From NCBI RefSeq assembly GCF_026427595.1, contig NZ_CP101527.1, positions 3,281,001 through 3,345,000 of the forward strand: a stretch of 64,000 bases of DNA, written 5' to 3'. The DNA is from Alkalimarinus sediminis (GTDB taxonomy: Bacteria > Pseudomonadota > Gammaproteobacteria > Pseudomonadales > Oleiphilaceae). Below, in pieces: positions 18,401-26,942 of this stretch. Every line of letters begins with the position of its first letter. Positions within the stretch are counted from its first letter, which is position 1. A model generated the notes under the pieces. That model did no database searches and had not been told where the DNA came from. It was given only the letters and a program-made list of their open reading frames with translations. Made by a program: the position numbers and the translations under genes.

Positions 18401-20416
18401 ATCTTTGCCGATTAAATCTAGCTTGTTAATCATGGCGTCGAACTTGTCATCGTGAGAACGAAGTGCCTGTAACACCTCCCATACCACTTTGTAGGTTTTG
18501 TTGTCACTAAGGGCTTCGTGTGGGCTCATGCCGGTAGGAATAACGACAGGGAGTATCACGTAACCTAACTTTTTAGCCTTCCGTGTAACAGGATCTACAG
18601 CATTACGCATTACCCGCCCCACAGATTGCACTACGTCTACCTGAGAGTTACGAGGGGTAAGAAATAGCACTGCATCTAGTGCAGGTACATCAACCCCTTC
18701 AGATAAACAGCGTACATTACTTAGAATACGGCAGGTATTATCTGGTGTTTGTGCTTTGAGCCAATCAAGCTTTTCTTCCTTTTGACTGGCATTCATGCTG
18801 CCATCTACATGGGCCGCTTCACACGTTAGGTTGTAACTATTTTCCGTAGACGGTTCTTCCTCTTGCTCCTGGTATGCCTCTACTACTGTTTGAAACATAC
18901 CTGCGATGTTCTTAGAGCTAACCTTATGGGTCTTTGCTGTTTTATTAGTGTTTGGCTCAATGACCTGGCAAAAGGCCACTGCTCGGCGCATAGGGTCTTT
19001 ATCAACTTCAAATCCATCGTGATCATCAGCAGAACCTTGCTTGCTTAATGCTTTCCAGCAACCAACAATTTTAGCAGCATCATCAACTTTGAGTTGGTTA
19101 TCGTCATCGGCTAATAGGGATTGCAGGCGTTTGCTTACATGGGCTTCGTCAACGGTTAACACAATCACTTTGTAATCGCACAACAAGCCACGGTTAACGG
19201 CTTCGGAGAAATTGATAACGAAGAGTTCTTTGCCATAGAGACTTTCATCGTCCATTGAGCAAAGCTTAATACCGCCTTGCTCTTCTTTTACTTTGGCACT
19301 GTCACCATAGATACGTGGGGTTGCTGTCATGTAGAGGCGCTTAGTAGCTTTGATAAAGTCAGCATCATGGACTTTTACAAAATTACTTTCACTTTCACTC
19401 TCAAAGGTTGCGCCGGTGGTACGGTGTGCTTCATCGCAGATAATTAAATCAAAGTCATCAAGGCCGTATTCGTGCTGGGCTTTACTAATAACGTCTATAG
19501 AGTGATAGGTAGAGAACACCACGCTCATATGCTGATTGTCGTGGCGCTTGGCTAATTCAGCCGCTAGTTTTTGAGGTTCTGTTGTTGCTGGGTAGCGCAA
19601 TTCATGGGCAAAGGTTTGAACTACATCGTCATCAGCTTTACGCTTTTTACCCACATCGCTATCAGAGCACACTGCAAAACTATGTAGAGGTATTTTGCTT
19701 TCTTGGGTCCACTCTGTGAGTGTTTGAGATAGTAGCGATAGGCTAGGCACTAAAAATAATACGCGCTTACCTTTGCCTGCCTGCTTTTCAGCAATTTTTA
19801 AACTGGTGAAAGTTTTACCAGTACCACAGGCCATGATTAACTTGCCACGACTGGCAGTTTTTAAACCCACCTCCACTGAATTAAGCGCGCTCACCTGATG
19901 ATCTCGCAATTCTTTTTTAGGCTTGAGGGCTGGGGATTTGTTAGGTTGATATTGCGCCCAATCAATTTGACTGTTTTCTAAGTCTTGTAAATCTATCTTA
20001 GTAACAGGAGGTTGCTGGCCCTGTAGTGCATCTTCGGCGTGTTCATTCCAATTATTAGTCGTAGTAACAATAACGCGATGACTAAAGGGCTTTTTACCCG
20101 ATGCAGTGAAGAAGCTATCTATATCGGCTTTTCTAACACGATAATCTTCAGCAAAGCATTTACATTGAATGGCATGATATTCATCTGTGCCTTGTGTCTT
20201 AGCTACCAGGTCAATACCAGTGTCTCTGCCATCTAGGCCCTGTTCTTTTGCCCAATCACTATAAAACCATACATCGCTATAAAGGTCGGCGTAGGTAGCC
20301 TCATAGCGAAAATAGGTTCGGATTAACTCTTCAAAATAGGTACCCTTTTCGCGTTCTGTTTGGGATTCTTCACGGTAGGTATTGAGAATGTCTTGAAGAG
20401 CTGTCATAGCTGTCAT
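15434..20416 (-). CDS. Single-chain type ISP restriction-modification enzyme
   Basis: One 1660-residue chain combines all activities. An N-terminal Mrr-like nuclease has the PD-(D/E)xK signature DTGIDLVA...QCKC (about 65-87). A superfamily 2 helicase-translocase follows, with ACGTGKTF (196-203), ICDEAHRTTGA (about 325) and QSVGRVMRN (about 600). Then comes an adenine-N6 methyltransferase with LDPFTGTGTF (motif I, about 930) and GNPPYSIG (motif IV, about 1043), and a C-terminal target-recognition region. This is the architecture and length of the LlaGI/LlaBIII class, which translocates on DNA and cleaves unmodified phage genomes. The recognition sequence cannot be read from the protein. The gene appears intact and heads the operon with the ATPase and protease. 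Confidence 0.9.
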   Translation of the reverse strand: MTAMTALQDILNTYREESQTEREKGTYFEELIRTYFRYEATYADLYSDVWFYSDWAKEQGLDGRDTGIDLVAKTQGTDEYHAIQCKCFAEDYRVRKADIDSFFTASGKKPFSHRVIVTTTNNWNEHAEDALQGQQPPVTKIDLQDLENSQIDWAQYQPNKSPALKPKKELRDHQVSALNSVEVGLKTASRGKLIMACGTGKTFTSLKIAEKQAGKGKRVLFLVPSLSLLSQTLTEWTQESKIPLHSFAVCSDSDVGKKRKADDDVVQTFAHELRYPATTEPQKLAAELAKRHDNQHMSVVFSTYHSIDVISKAQHEYGLDDFDLIICDEAHRTTGATFESESESNFVKVHDADFIKATKRLYMTATPRIYGDSAKVKEEQGGIKLCSMDDESLYGKELFVINFSEAVNRGLLCDYKVIVLTVDEAHVSKRLQSLLADDDNQLKVDDAAKIVGCWKALSKQGSADDHDGFEVDKDPMRRAVAFCQVIEPNTNKTAKTHKVSSKNIAGMFQTVVEAYQEQEEEPSTENSYNLTCEAAHVDGSMNASQKEEKLDWLKAQTPDNTCRILSNVRCLSEGVDVPALDAVLFLTPRNSQVDVVQSVGRVMRNAVDPVTRKAKKLGYVILPVVIPTGMSPHEALSDNKTYKVVWEVLQALRSHDDKFDAMINKLDLIGKDNKKMEVISITDNVQPKSDKPKSKKKNTGKGQYGIGEEQGGYNAPEQTQMEFEVGEIERALYAKVVKKCGNRNHWEDWAKDIAKIASTHLTRINTIISDPSNTKEVAAFNSFANELRDDLNDNITDEEVVEMLAQHLITKPVFDALFSDYSFASNNPVSQAMQTVLDILQEHRLDKEADTLERFYESVKMRAEGIDNAQGKQRIIVELYDKFFKNAFPRMTERLGIVYTPIEVVDFIIHSVNDLLQQEFGQNLGSEGVHILDPFTGTGTFITRLLQSGLISKEQLAHKYKNEIHCNEIVLLAYYIAAINIEAVYYSIMSDNGQTPTEHEPFEGICLTDTFQMYEKDDLISELLADNSDRRTRQKSLDIRVIIGNPPYSIGQKDEADNNKNLSYQNLDFRIKETYAKNSTAVLQKGLYDSYIRAIRWASDRIGDCGVIGYISGSSFVDKPTTDGLRKCLADEFTSIYVINLRGDIRKNMLSKGRAKEGGNIFGSGSMTGIAITLFVKNPDSMKHGNIFYHDIGNDLSQHEKLKALNTCSSLTGIEVWDNIEPDMHHDWINKRDISFDKFIKLGVKRGGIDPSIFNNFSLGVVTNRDAWCYNSSKIKLNENVTATINHYSHELQRYKKEDSIEINAFIDSNPEKISWTRSLKNQLKQHKDLNFTKTCNRVSAYRPYTKRWMYFDRQLNEMVYQIPQIYPLSTSDNLTICISGAGSRSGFSVLINNVTPNLDMIEKGQCFPLYLYEKTEIDKIDFGDNDDLFAEKSDESSENGYTRKDGISDEGLSHFQQAYPNESFIKEDVFYYIYGLLHSPEYRDRYADNLSKELPRIPCVKAAKDFWSFSQAGRDLAELHINYETVKPYPVTFDCGKRTIKQLSDEDFRVTKMKRPKIKVDGKSVNDNTTIIYNQNITLSGIPLEAYDYVVNGKAAIEWVMERQAVTTDKKSGIVNDANDWAIETMGNAKYPLELLQRVITVSLETMKIVNGLPALDID

Positions 20417-20814
20417 GCTTCCTAGTTTGGACTTTATTTGTAAAGAAGATTACCGTATTTCAAAGAGGGCTTATAGGTTAATGATGGATTTTATTGAAAT
20501 TGCGTATAAATAACGAGATCAAGCTAGTGCAACAACTAACCTAACCTCAACAACAGAGCTAATATAGCCGTATTAGATCCTGCTACCCCTAAAAGATTGA
20601 TACTTATTACTGAAAACTTTTGTATCTTTTTTACACATATTGCTAGTTTAATGAAACAGATCAGAGTCACCCTCCCCCTAGAAATCTAGCTATTGATGCC
20701 ATAGTGTTATACGACCGCCCATATAAGGCCCCTGAGATTTACCCAGGCGGTAAAACAGCCTAACAACCCACAGCCCCCCTATCAACATTGAACTAATGGT
20801 CACCCTCACGGTAC
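20417..20814. promoter_or_regulatory. Spacer between the replication gene and the RM operon
   Basis: This 398-bp AT-rich spacer has no gene. It contains the promoter for the RM operon. Two copies of a (A/G)GTCACCCT motif occur at about 20668 and 20797, and the complementary form appears at about 24903 on the far side of the replication module. They may be iteron-like or regulator sites, but the evidence is thin. Confidence 0.35.
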
Positions 20815-21579
20815 CTACCAATCAGTTAGCTTCACACGAGAGCAAAGAAAAGGATGGCATCCATCATTAAAGTTTTTTGTTGCATATTTCGCCAGATATG
20901 AACAAGCAAAGAATACATCTTCAAACATATTGTGATCCCCTCTTTCCATCAAGAAAGCACCACCTTTGGCCTGGCTTCTACTACCACTACAATACTTAGC
21001 ACCATCAGAAAACTGTATCAAACCTAATACTTCATGATCATTCAACCCAAGCGCGTGTGCCCAAGCATCATGCAGACGAGAATAAAGGTTATCGCAGGAC
21101 AAATCCCACTTTCCAGTTGCTCTAATGGCATTACCATTCAAAAGCACCAAAACATGAAAGTGAGGCTTATTTTCATACTGATCGTACTCTCTTGCCGCAA
21201 CCAACTTTAAACCGTGGTTTCTGGTATCAGGCATATCATCCAGCAAACGCTTCAAACGTCGCTTGAATCTGTCGTAGTAATCATTCCCAAAGATCTGACC
21301 CTCTGGCAGTGAATAAAACCCAGGCAAGCGTAAATCTATACGCAAAGCAAAAATCTTACTATGTGTAGCTACTTGCTCCAGCATGGATGATCGGATGTTC
21401 TCTAGCCACTCTGCCACCAGTGGCCCTCGAGATACTTGAACTGGCAACCCCTTATAGTACGGAGCATAATGATAGCTAAGGTTAGGGTTCTCTCTAAGCC
21501 TTTTAAGCCTCCTCTTGGGTATATCACTATCAAGGTTATTAGGATTACTTAGATGTTGTTGATCAAATGGTTTATACAT
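20815..21579 (-). CDS. Replication initiator-like protein, inovirus Gp2 / YfjJ family
   Basis: This 254-residue protein fits the YagK_YfjJ C-terminal family (PF11726), annotated in many islands as inovirus-type Gp2. The region KPHFHVLVLLNG (about residue 140) is a HUH-type metal motif (His-Phe-His), and SYLAKYATK (about 228) has the paired tyrosines of HUH nickases. By family it should nick DNA to start rolling-circle-type replication of the element, but this has not been shown for YfjJ. A striking perfect hairpin lies 240 bp upstream at 21819-21852. The gene follows the DUF3987 and alpA genes as in CP4-57. Confidence 0.75.
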   Translation of the reverse strand: MYKPFDQQHLSNPNNLDSDIPKRRLKRLRENPNLSYHYAPYYKGLPVQVSRGPLVAEWLENIRSSMLEQVATHSKIFALRIDLRLPGFYSLPEGQIFGNDYYDRFKRRLKRLLDDMPDTRNHGLKLVAAREYDQYENKPHFHVLVLLNGNAIRATGKWDLSCDNLYSRLHDAWAHALGLNDHEVLGLIQFSDGAKYCSGSRSQAKGGAFLMERGDHNMFEDVFFACSYLAKYATKNFNDGCHPFLCSRVKLTDW

Positions 21580-21894
21580 TATCTTCTACTCATCATTGTT
21601 TATTTCATACAATGAGTAGTCACATGTTTACTTTTACATAAGGGATACCTCTTAACGTATATTACTATTAACCGTACAAAGGCACTGGCTTAGTGCATCA
21701 AATATATCACCAAGAACAGCGCTCCCCTTCATCTTTCAGAAAGCAAACTCGTTTCCAAAAATATCAAGTTCTGCCAGACAGACAGTTAGGCATTTATCAC
21801 TCGGTTCACCCTAAATAGTTGATATTTCTGATATTCGTATCAGAAATATCAAGGTTTGGCCTGATTATCAAAGACTAGGTATAGCTTCCTAGTC
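21580..21894. other. Spacer between the DUF3987 and YfjJ-like genes
   Basis: A 315-bp gap inside the replication module. It holds two inverted repeats: CTACTCAT/ATGAGTAG (21586-21619) just before the YfjJ-like start, and the long perfect hairpin at 21819-21852. It is larger than normal operon spacing, so it probably contains cis-acting sites. Confidence 0.5.
21819..21852. repeat. Perfect 15-bp hairpin with TTCG loop, candidate replication origin
   Basis: TTGATATTTCTGATA (21819-21833), loop TTCG, and its exact complement (21838-21852). No T-run follows on either strand, so it is not a typical terminator. It is next to a HUH-like initiator gene; nickases of that class often recognise hairpins. 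Confidence 0.55.
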
Positions 21895-23415
21895 TTAAAC
21901 AAGATTGTTTTTTTTCAAAAAATTATCCCACTGGATTTCATCAACAGGATAAGCAGGGTACAAATCAATCACAACCATACCGTTAGGGCACAAAAGCGCA
22001 GCTAGCTCTCTATAGCCCCTTAAAGTATTCAATGCTTCTTCTAAAACCTGCTTATTTCGTAGACTAGCTGGGCCGCTTTGACGAATCTTATTCTTCTTTA
22101 GATATCTATCACCATTTTCTCTGGCTGCCTGCAAATAATCTCTAAGCGTTTGAGCATTCTTAATGTATTCAGGCTGGACTTCAAAACACCGCAGGTAAAC
22201 GTCTGAATAATAGAATGCAATTTTTTCAGCATCTTTTAGTATGCCCAAACTGATAGCTTCATCCTCACCCTGTTCAATGTATGACAACAAAGCAGCTATA
22301 CGAGAAATATTTTCAGCTAACTTTGAACCATGCCCCCTAGAATATTGAAACCTACCGCCAACTCGTAAGTTCCTCTCAATTTCATTACATAGTTCTATCC
22401 GGTACTTCTTTGCTTCGAGAGTGAATTTAATGACTTTCTTTTCTCGTTCTGGGGCATCTATAGATTCCTTCACCTTAGCAAGGATCTCTTCAGCCATAGA
22501 TAAGTACTCACTATATCCATCGCCCTCCTCATCAAACGACACACCAATAAACCGCTCCCCTTGGTTACTCAAAGGGTTACACACCAAAAAACGCGCTATA
22601 TAACCGATCCCAATAGATTCCTCTCCTTTCTTTGCCATGAATTTCTTCATAGCGCTTGGTTGAAGCATGATAGACATAGTCAATCGTGGATTGAGCACCA
22701 TGAAACTGGCAGACGATTTTCGATTAACTGTAATGAGTTCTGAAGACCACGCGCTATTGAGCATGGGTAAATTCTGTGCACCTCTTCCGTTTAAAATACT
22801 TGCGCCTTCGTCGGATACCAACCCTACATTACCAATCCCCTCATTGAGCTCGGACACTAACGCCTCAGGTGTTGTATCTTCAAGAACCATTTGAGTTTTT
22901 TTTGGTGGCTTTGGTCTAGATAATTCAATCTCCACTAACTGTTTCTTTAATTTAGCATGGCACTCACCAGCCTTAATATTTTTTAGAATGGACTTTTCTA
23001 GAAGTTGTACCCTCTTGTTAAAAATTTTTTCGTCTACATAAAATTCTATTAGCTTCTTTTCGTAACCCTCATTCATACGTTGCTGGAAGTCTTTATGGGG
23101 CTTAAGTAAAAGCCTTGAAAGAGTGGTTTTTCGCTCTCCTGAATCAGCTATTCCTAAGGTATATAGAGAAACAGGCCCTACCCCTCCCTCAGGTCTTTCA
23201 ACATCGATTATTCCTTGTAGTGAAAGTGAATAAGACGACAACGCTGTCATCATCACTAAATCAGCCGGTGCTTGAGTTTTGTACACTAAAGAATCAATCA
23301 AGCGCGTCGTTTTGGGGCAGCTATCACACCTATGCAAAGCACTCCCAAAGCGTGGCAGCCTAAAAGGGAAACTTAGTCTATGCATTACCTGGCCTCCATC
23401 CTGGCGAGTAACCAT
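21895..23415 (-). CDS. DUF3987 protein (YfjI-like, island replication module)
   Basis: The 506-residue protein matches the YfjI/DUF3987 type: an N-terminal LVMMTALSSYSLSLQGIIDV region, a Walker A-like GIADSGERKTTLSRLL (about residue 95), then SDEGASILNG and a long helical C-terminal part. The family is thought to be a primase/helicase-associated ATPase of mobile elements; its reaction is not established. The start at 23415 has an excellent AGGAGG ribosome site, and lies 4 bp after the alpA stop, so the two are coupled. The P-loop has Glu-Arg instead of the more common Gly pattern, as seen in this family (GxSGxRKT). Confidence 0.85.
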   Translation of the reverse strand: MVTRQDGGQVMHRLSFPFRLPRFGSALHRCDSCPKTTRLIDSLVYKTQAPADLVMMTALSSYSLSLQGIIDVERPEGGVGPVSLYTLGIADSGERKTTLSRLLLKPHKDFQQRMNEGYEKKLIEFYVDEKIFNKRVQLLEKSILKNIKAGECHAKLKKQLVEIELSRPKPPKKTQMVLEDTTPEALVSELNEGIGNVGLVSDEGASILNGRGAQNLPMLNSAWSSELITVNRKSSASFMVLNPRLTMSIMLQPSAMKKFMAKKGEESIGIGYIARFLVCNPLSNQGERFIGVSFDEEGDGYSEYLSMAEEILAKVKESIDAPEREKKVIKFTLEAKKYRIELCNEIERNLRVGGRFQYSRGHGSKLAENISRIAALLSYIEQGEDEAISLGILKDAEKIAFYYSDVYLRCFEVQPEYIKNAQTLRDYLQAARENGDRYLKKNKIRQSGPASLRNKQVLEEALNTLRGYRELAALLCPNGMVVIDLYPAYPVDEIQWDNFLKKNNLV

Positions 23416-23419
23416 TCAA

Positions 23420-23644
23420 CTACCTCCTGCTCTCAGCAATACGAGATTGAAGCCAACCTTCTATCTCTGAAGATAGCCATCCAACAGCCCCTACACCAAG
23501 CTTTATTGATCGTGGAAAGTTAGAATCATAACGTGGAGAGTTTGGGTTTAGTTTGTCGTAAATAGTAGAACGCGAAAGCCCTGTGCGCGCCTCAACTTGT
23601 TTACGTCGTAAAATTGAAATGGGTGTTTGTTCTAATGTAGTCAT
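23420..23644 (-). CDS. alpA: AlpA-family transcriptional regulator / excision factor
   Basis: This 74-residue winged-helix protein has the AlpA signature: LRRKQVEARTGLSRSTIYDK (residues 12-31), then NFPRSIKLGVGAVGWLSSEI and EGWLQSRI. In CP4-57 AlpA activates the integrase gene and drives excision from ssrA. This gene heads the alpA-DUF3987-yfjJ operon and belongs to an element with the same target, so the same role is inferred. Its binding sites are unknown. Confidence 0.9.
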   Translation of the reverse strand: MTTLEQTPISILRRKQVEARTGLSRSTIYDKLNPNSPRYDSNFPRSIKLGVGAVGWLSSEIEGWLQSRIAESRR

Positions 23645-23774
23645 ACCGCTTACCTCTGTGTAGTTAACTTAGACACAGCGTAAACGAAAAAAAGAGGGGG
23701 TAATATATAAGGCCCTTAGGCAATTATTAAATAAATCACTATACTTGGTTGATTATAAACGTTTTTTAGCCTCA

Positions 23775-24857
23775 CTAATTTTTCTGTCGCCCCTTTGAGG
23801 CCCCTTCAGGTCTTATAATGGTAGCAGCAACCTCCGTCATTTTATCACTTTCCATAGGCGCTAGGCGTTCATCAGCCAAAAACCATTCGTGTATTTCTTT
23901 TGTATCAGGATATTCAGAAGAATCTCCTAGCTTCACACCCTCCCAAAATATTTTTGATGCTTCTATTAAGAGTCTTAAATTATCAGTCAGATATAACTGA
24001 TCCTCATAAGTATTTTTCTTTGCCCCCGAGAATTCAGGAGAGATCATACGAGCAGCACATCCTATTAACTTTTCACTATAAGGGGCATATTGTTTATTTG
24101 TACTCCTACCTGAAGGTTTAACATCGTTATCTTTGAATTTTTTTACTATCGCTATCCGAAACTCATTCAGGCTAGGAAATTCATTTTTGCCTACATCAGA
24201 CTCCCGCCATTGCTCACGAGCAACAAGGTTAAGAAGTCTGAGCTTTTCAGAAGTATTTGTATGCTGGGTGAATTTATCAATAGGTAATGGCTTTAGATCA
24301 TCAAGAGCACTAAGAGCACGCTGTAATTCTATATCTGCAATAAAAATCTCATCGGCTTTTAGATTGATACGTTTTACTTTACTTAAAGATGTCCCTCGTT
24401 CAGGTGGAGGACTATCATTAGGGTATAAAACAAATATCCTAGCGGCCTGAGCAAGCGCCTCTGAGGGGTAAGGGCGAAGCCGTTTAAAATGTGGAGTATC
24501 GTGAGTAACCATACCAAATTCACGCTCAGCATAACCAGAATAAAACACCCTTTGCTCCTGATAGCCAGGTGTTCCAAGTGCTAAACAGTCACTCTCGCTT
24601 AAACTTAAAAACGTAACATTTTGCCGTTCTTCAGGAAGACGGTCCATGACTTTTTCTGAAAAGAAATCTGCCCCATGCACTGCAGTCCCAGAAGCTGGAT
24701 CAACCATACTCCAAACACTCAAGTCATCAGGCACTTTGACACAAAGCTGAAGATTTCCACTGGCACCATACTCCAACAACTTATCTTTGGAACAACCAAG
24801 CTTTTTAGCAGCTTCATCTAGATACCAAGAAGTAATACCAGAAAAGAAATAAGCCAT
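23775..24857 (-). CDS. Hypothetical island protein
   Basis: This 360-residue soluble protein belongs to no family I recognise. The N-terminal segment SWYLDEAAKKLGCSKDKLLEYG looks like a helix-turn-helix or MerR/excisionase-like DNA-binding unit, which is common in island-encoded regulators. The remainder is charged, with helices in LRLLNLVAREQWRESD and EFRIAIVKKFKDN. A GAGG ribosome site lies 4 nt before the ATG. It precedes alpA on the same strand with a 130-bp gap, so it may be part of the control or replication module rather than cargo. Confidence 0.6.
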   Translation of the reverse strand: MAYFFSGITSWYLDEAAKKLGCSKDKLLEYGASGNLQLCVKVPDDLSVWSMVDPASGTAVHGADFFSEKVMDRLPEERQNVTFLSLSESDCLALGTPGYQEQRVFYSGYAEREFGMVTHDTPHFKRLRPYPSEALAQAARIFVLYPNDSPPPERGTSLSKVKRINLKADEIFIADIELQRALSALDDLKPLPIDKFTQHTNTSEKLRLLNLVAREQWRESDVGKNEFPSLNEFRIAIVKKFKDNDVKPSGRSTNKQYAPYSEKLIGCAARMISPEFSGAKKNTYEDQLYLTDNLRLLIEASKIFWEGVKLGDSSEYPDTKEIHEWFLADERLAPMESDKMTEVAATIIRPEGASKGRQKN

Positions 24858-25020
24858 AAAGCCTCTATTTACTTATAAGTTAGCTGTATGCATGTGACAA
24901 CAGGGTGACCATGCTATTTATTTTCAGGTAGTAATGCGCTAGAGTATTTCTAACTACCAATATAACACCTGATATTGAGTTAATAACTTACTCTATACTT
25001 ATTATCTTCGTAAAGCTGCA

Positions 25021-25039
25021 GTGATGAATTAATCATCAC
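25021..25039. terminator. Hairpin downstream of the CoiA-like gene
   Basis: GTGATGA/TCATCAC with a 5-nt loop lies about 35 bp past the 25073 stop on the minus strand. It has no strong T-run, so termination is only suggested. Confidence 0.4.
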
Positions 25040-25072
25040 CCGTTATTCATTGTTGAATCAAACCTCCCGCAG

Positions 25073-26863
25073 TTAAGATGGCATATCTGGTAATTGCTTG
25101 AGTTCATCTGCAAGCAATTCCAAGTTACTTAAATCTGGCATATTTTTTAGCGATGTGCGAGGCCAATGGCAGGAGCGATATATAAATACACCTTTGTCAT
25201 AGAATGGCATGTTATCGATTTCATTGAACCCACTGTTATTACAAAAAGGGCATAACACGCCATCTTTTTCATGAGTCTGAATTTGACAACGAGTGCACCT
25301 GCGACCCACTTCACCATAAAGATTAAAGCACCTCCTATCTGCAGACCATAATAAAGCCCTTCTATTAGCTAGCAGGGCTCTTTCATCCTCTTTTGCTAAC
25401 TCTATTTCTAACTGAGCTGCTGCCCGCTTAGCATGAGCTTTGAGTTTTTTTTGTTCAACTTCCTCTTGCCATAATTTCTGTTTTTGACTGAGATCCTCAT
25501 CATGTACTTTAAGCGAAACCACTTCGCACGTTATAGGAGCCTTGAATGAGAAATTAATTAAACCTATAACGGTTAACTTTTCTAGATACCGCTTAACGGT
25601 TGCGTAAGGTGATGGAATGGCATGGCAAAACGATTTATCCATAAAGTACATACCGTACTCTTTGTAAGATGCATTTCGTTCACGCCCCATTTTTTTATAC
25701 CTTTGATTCTCTGTATAAAGACTCAATACCCAATCGGGCAAACCATATTGGCTTATAAGCAGGTTTGTTAAGCTGTATAGGTTGTATTTTTTCCTATGAG
25801 TGAATAACTCTTCTATGACTTTGTGTTGCCAAACAACGGGGGACACATTAAAAATCATATCTTCTTTGTAAGTTTGACTTGTGAATATATGATAATTCTT
25901 CTTCTGATATGGCTTTGTGAATAAATGAAAGTTTTTATAGGTATGGGCTTGGTTAGCGGCATTAATAAGCGCCACATCCCTAATGTTTAAATTTTCCCTA
26001 TCCGTTATCCATGTTGATTTATATCTATAAGTGTTGAACTCTTTTATTTCGTTAGAAAATTTGTTTTCGAATTGCTCCTTTTTATGATGCAAGTGGGCCA
26101 AAAATGACTTTCGTTTTTCTTCTTTTAGTCGCTCTATTTCCTTCTTTTTCTGCTTTTCAAGTTCTTGTTTTTTGATTTCCTGGTCATACTTTATCTGTAG
26201 TTGCTCTATCCCTTGTTCATATAAGCACTCTAGTTTCGGGTTGTGTATCCATGTTTTATTGCTTGTATCATTGATTACGGCATTAATGAACTCATCTATA
26301 TTAGCTGGAGGTGATCGATAAAACTCAGAGAGATCAATCTCTAGCATCGGCATATTTTTCTCAATAACCTTATCCTCTTTGTGTTCATCTACAAAATGAG
26401 TAACGGCAACTTCTATTCTTAATTTATGCTTCCCCTTGGAAAGAATGACATCAGGTCGAATTCTCCCCTCGTAGACTTCTTCCTTACCTTCATCTGCAGA
26501 GAATTTCTGCTCAGGAATCACTACCGGATCACCTGTTATAAACCCACCTTGTTCTAATATAGAGTGTCCATTTCCTAAAGTTAATTGAACAGATTTTCGG
26601 GATTCTGGGAGCTCAATTTCCTTGTAGTCTAATAGTATCTGTTTGGCCATCTTGTGAATGGCCGTTTCTACACCATTTTCGCATGCTGTTTGATGGGCGT
26701 GAGCAAAGTGATGAGCACGTCGACTCCCTCCGTTTCTAGCGATTAATGGATTATTGCATGCAGCACAAATAGCACCGCTTTCTTTTCCATTTGGAACGTC
26801 ATCAACAAACTTCATCACGCCGTTTACTAATCCAAAAGGGATTAACAAGTTTGATTTTGACAT
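25073..26863 (-). CDS. CoiA-like nuclease with two zinc-binding regions
   Basis: This 596-residue protein starts like competence protein CoiA: ICAACNNPLIARNGG and RRAHHFAHAHQTAC (about 32-61; Cys33, Cys36, His51/52/55), then ETAIHKMAKQILL. A PD-(D/E)xK-type core follows: IRPDVILSKGKHKLRIEVAV at about 140-160. A long Lys/Glu-rich coiled coil spans about 215-275, and a C-terminal zinc ribbon has CTRCQIQTHEKDGVLCPFC. CoiA-like nucleases process DNA in competence; in islands related proteins are suspected defence or transfer factors. The GGAGG ribosome site is strong. The divergent gene at 26943 also ends in a Cys-rich motif, which suggests that the pair works together. Confidence 0.7.
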   Translation of the reverse strand: MSKSNLLIPFGLVNGVMKFVDDVPNGKESGAICAACNNPLIARNGGSRRAHHFAHAHQTACENGVETAIHKMAKQILLDYKEIELPESRKSVQLTLGNGHSILEQGGFITGDPVVIPEQKFSADEGKEEVYEGRIRPDVILSKGKHKLRIEVAVTHFVDEHKEDKVIEKNMPMLEIDLSEFYRSPPANIDEFINAVINDTSNKTWIHNPKLECLYEQGIEQLQIKYDQEIKKQELEKQKKKEIERLKEEKRKSFLAHLHHKKEQFENKFSNEIKEFNTYRYKSTWITDRENLNIRDVALINAANQAHTYKNFHLFTKPYQKKNYHIFTSQTYKEDMIFNVSPVVWQHKVIEELFTHRKKYNLYSLTNLLISQYGLPDWVLSLYTENQRYKKMGRERNASYKEYGMYFMDKSFCHAIPSPYATVKRYLEKLTVIGLINFSFKAPITCEVVSLKVHDEDLSQKQKLWQEEVEQKKLKAHAKRAAAQLEIELAKEDERALLANRRALLWSADRRCFNLYGEVGRRCTRCQIQTHEKDGVLCPFCNNSGFNEIDNMPFYDKGVFIYRSCHWPRTSLKNMPDLSNLELLADELKQLPDMPS

Positions 26864-26898
26864 AAATTTTCCTCCGATAATTTATTCGAAGGATCTGA

Positions 26899-26904
26899 TA
26901 TAAT
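26899..26904 (+). promoter_or_regulatory. Consensus -10 box upstream of the membrane protein gene
   Basis: A perfect TATAAT lies 38 bp before the ATG at 26943. It argues against the in-frame TTG at 26904 as the start because that codon overlaps the promoter. Confidence 0.55.
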
Positions 26905-26942
26905 TGGTTTTTTCCCAAGAATTCCTGGAAAAGCTGGAAATT

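Noticed and set aside
17996-18415. 139-codon plus-strand frame inside the restriction gene
   Set aside because: It is antisense to the intact type ISP gene and has no supporting signals.
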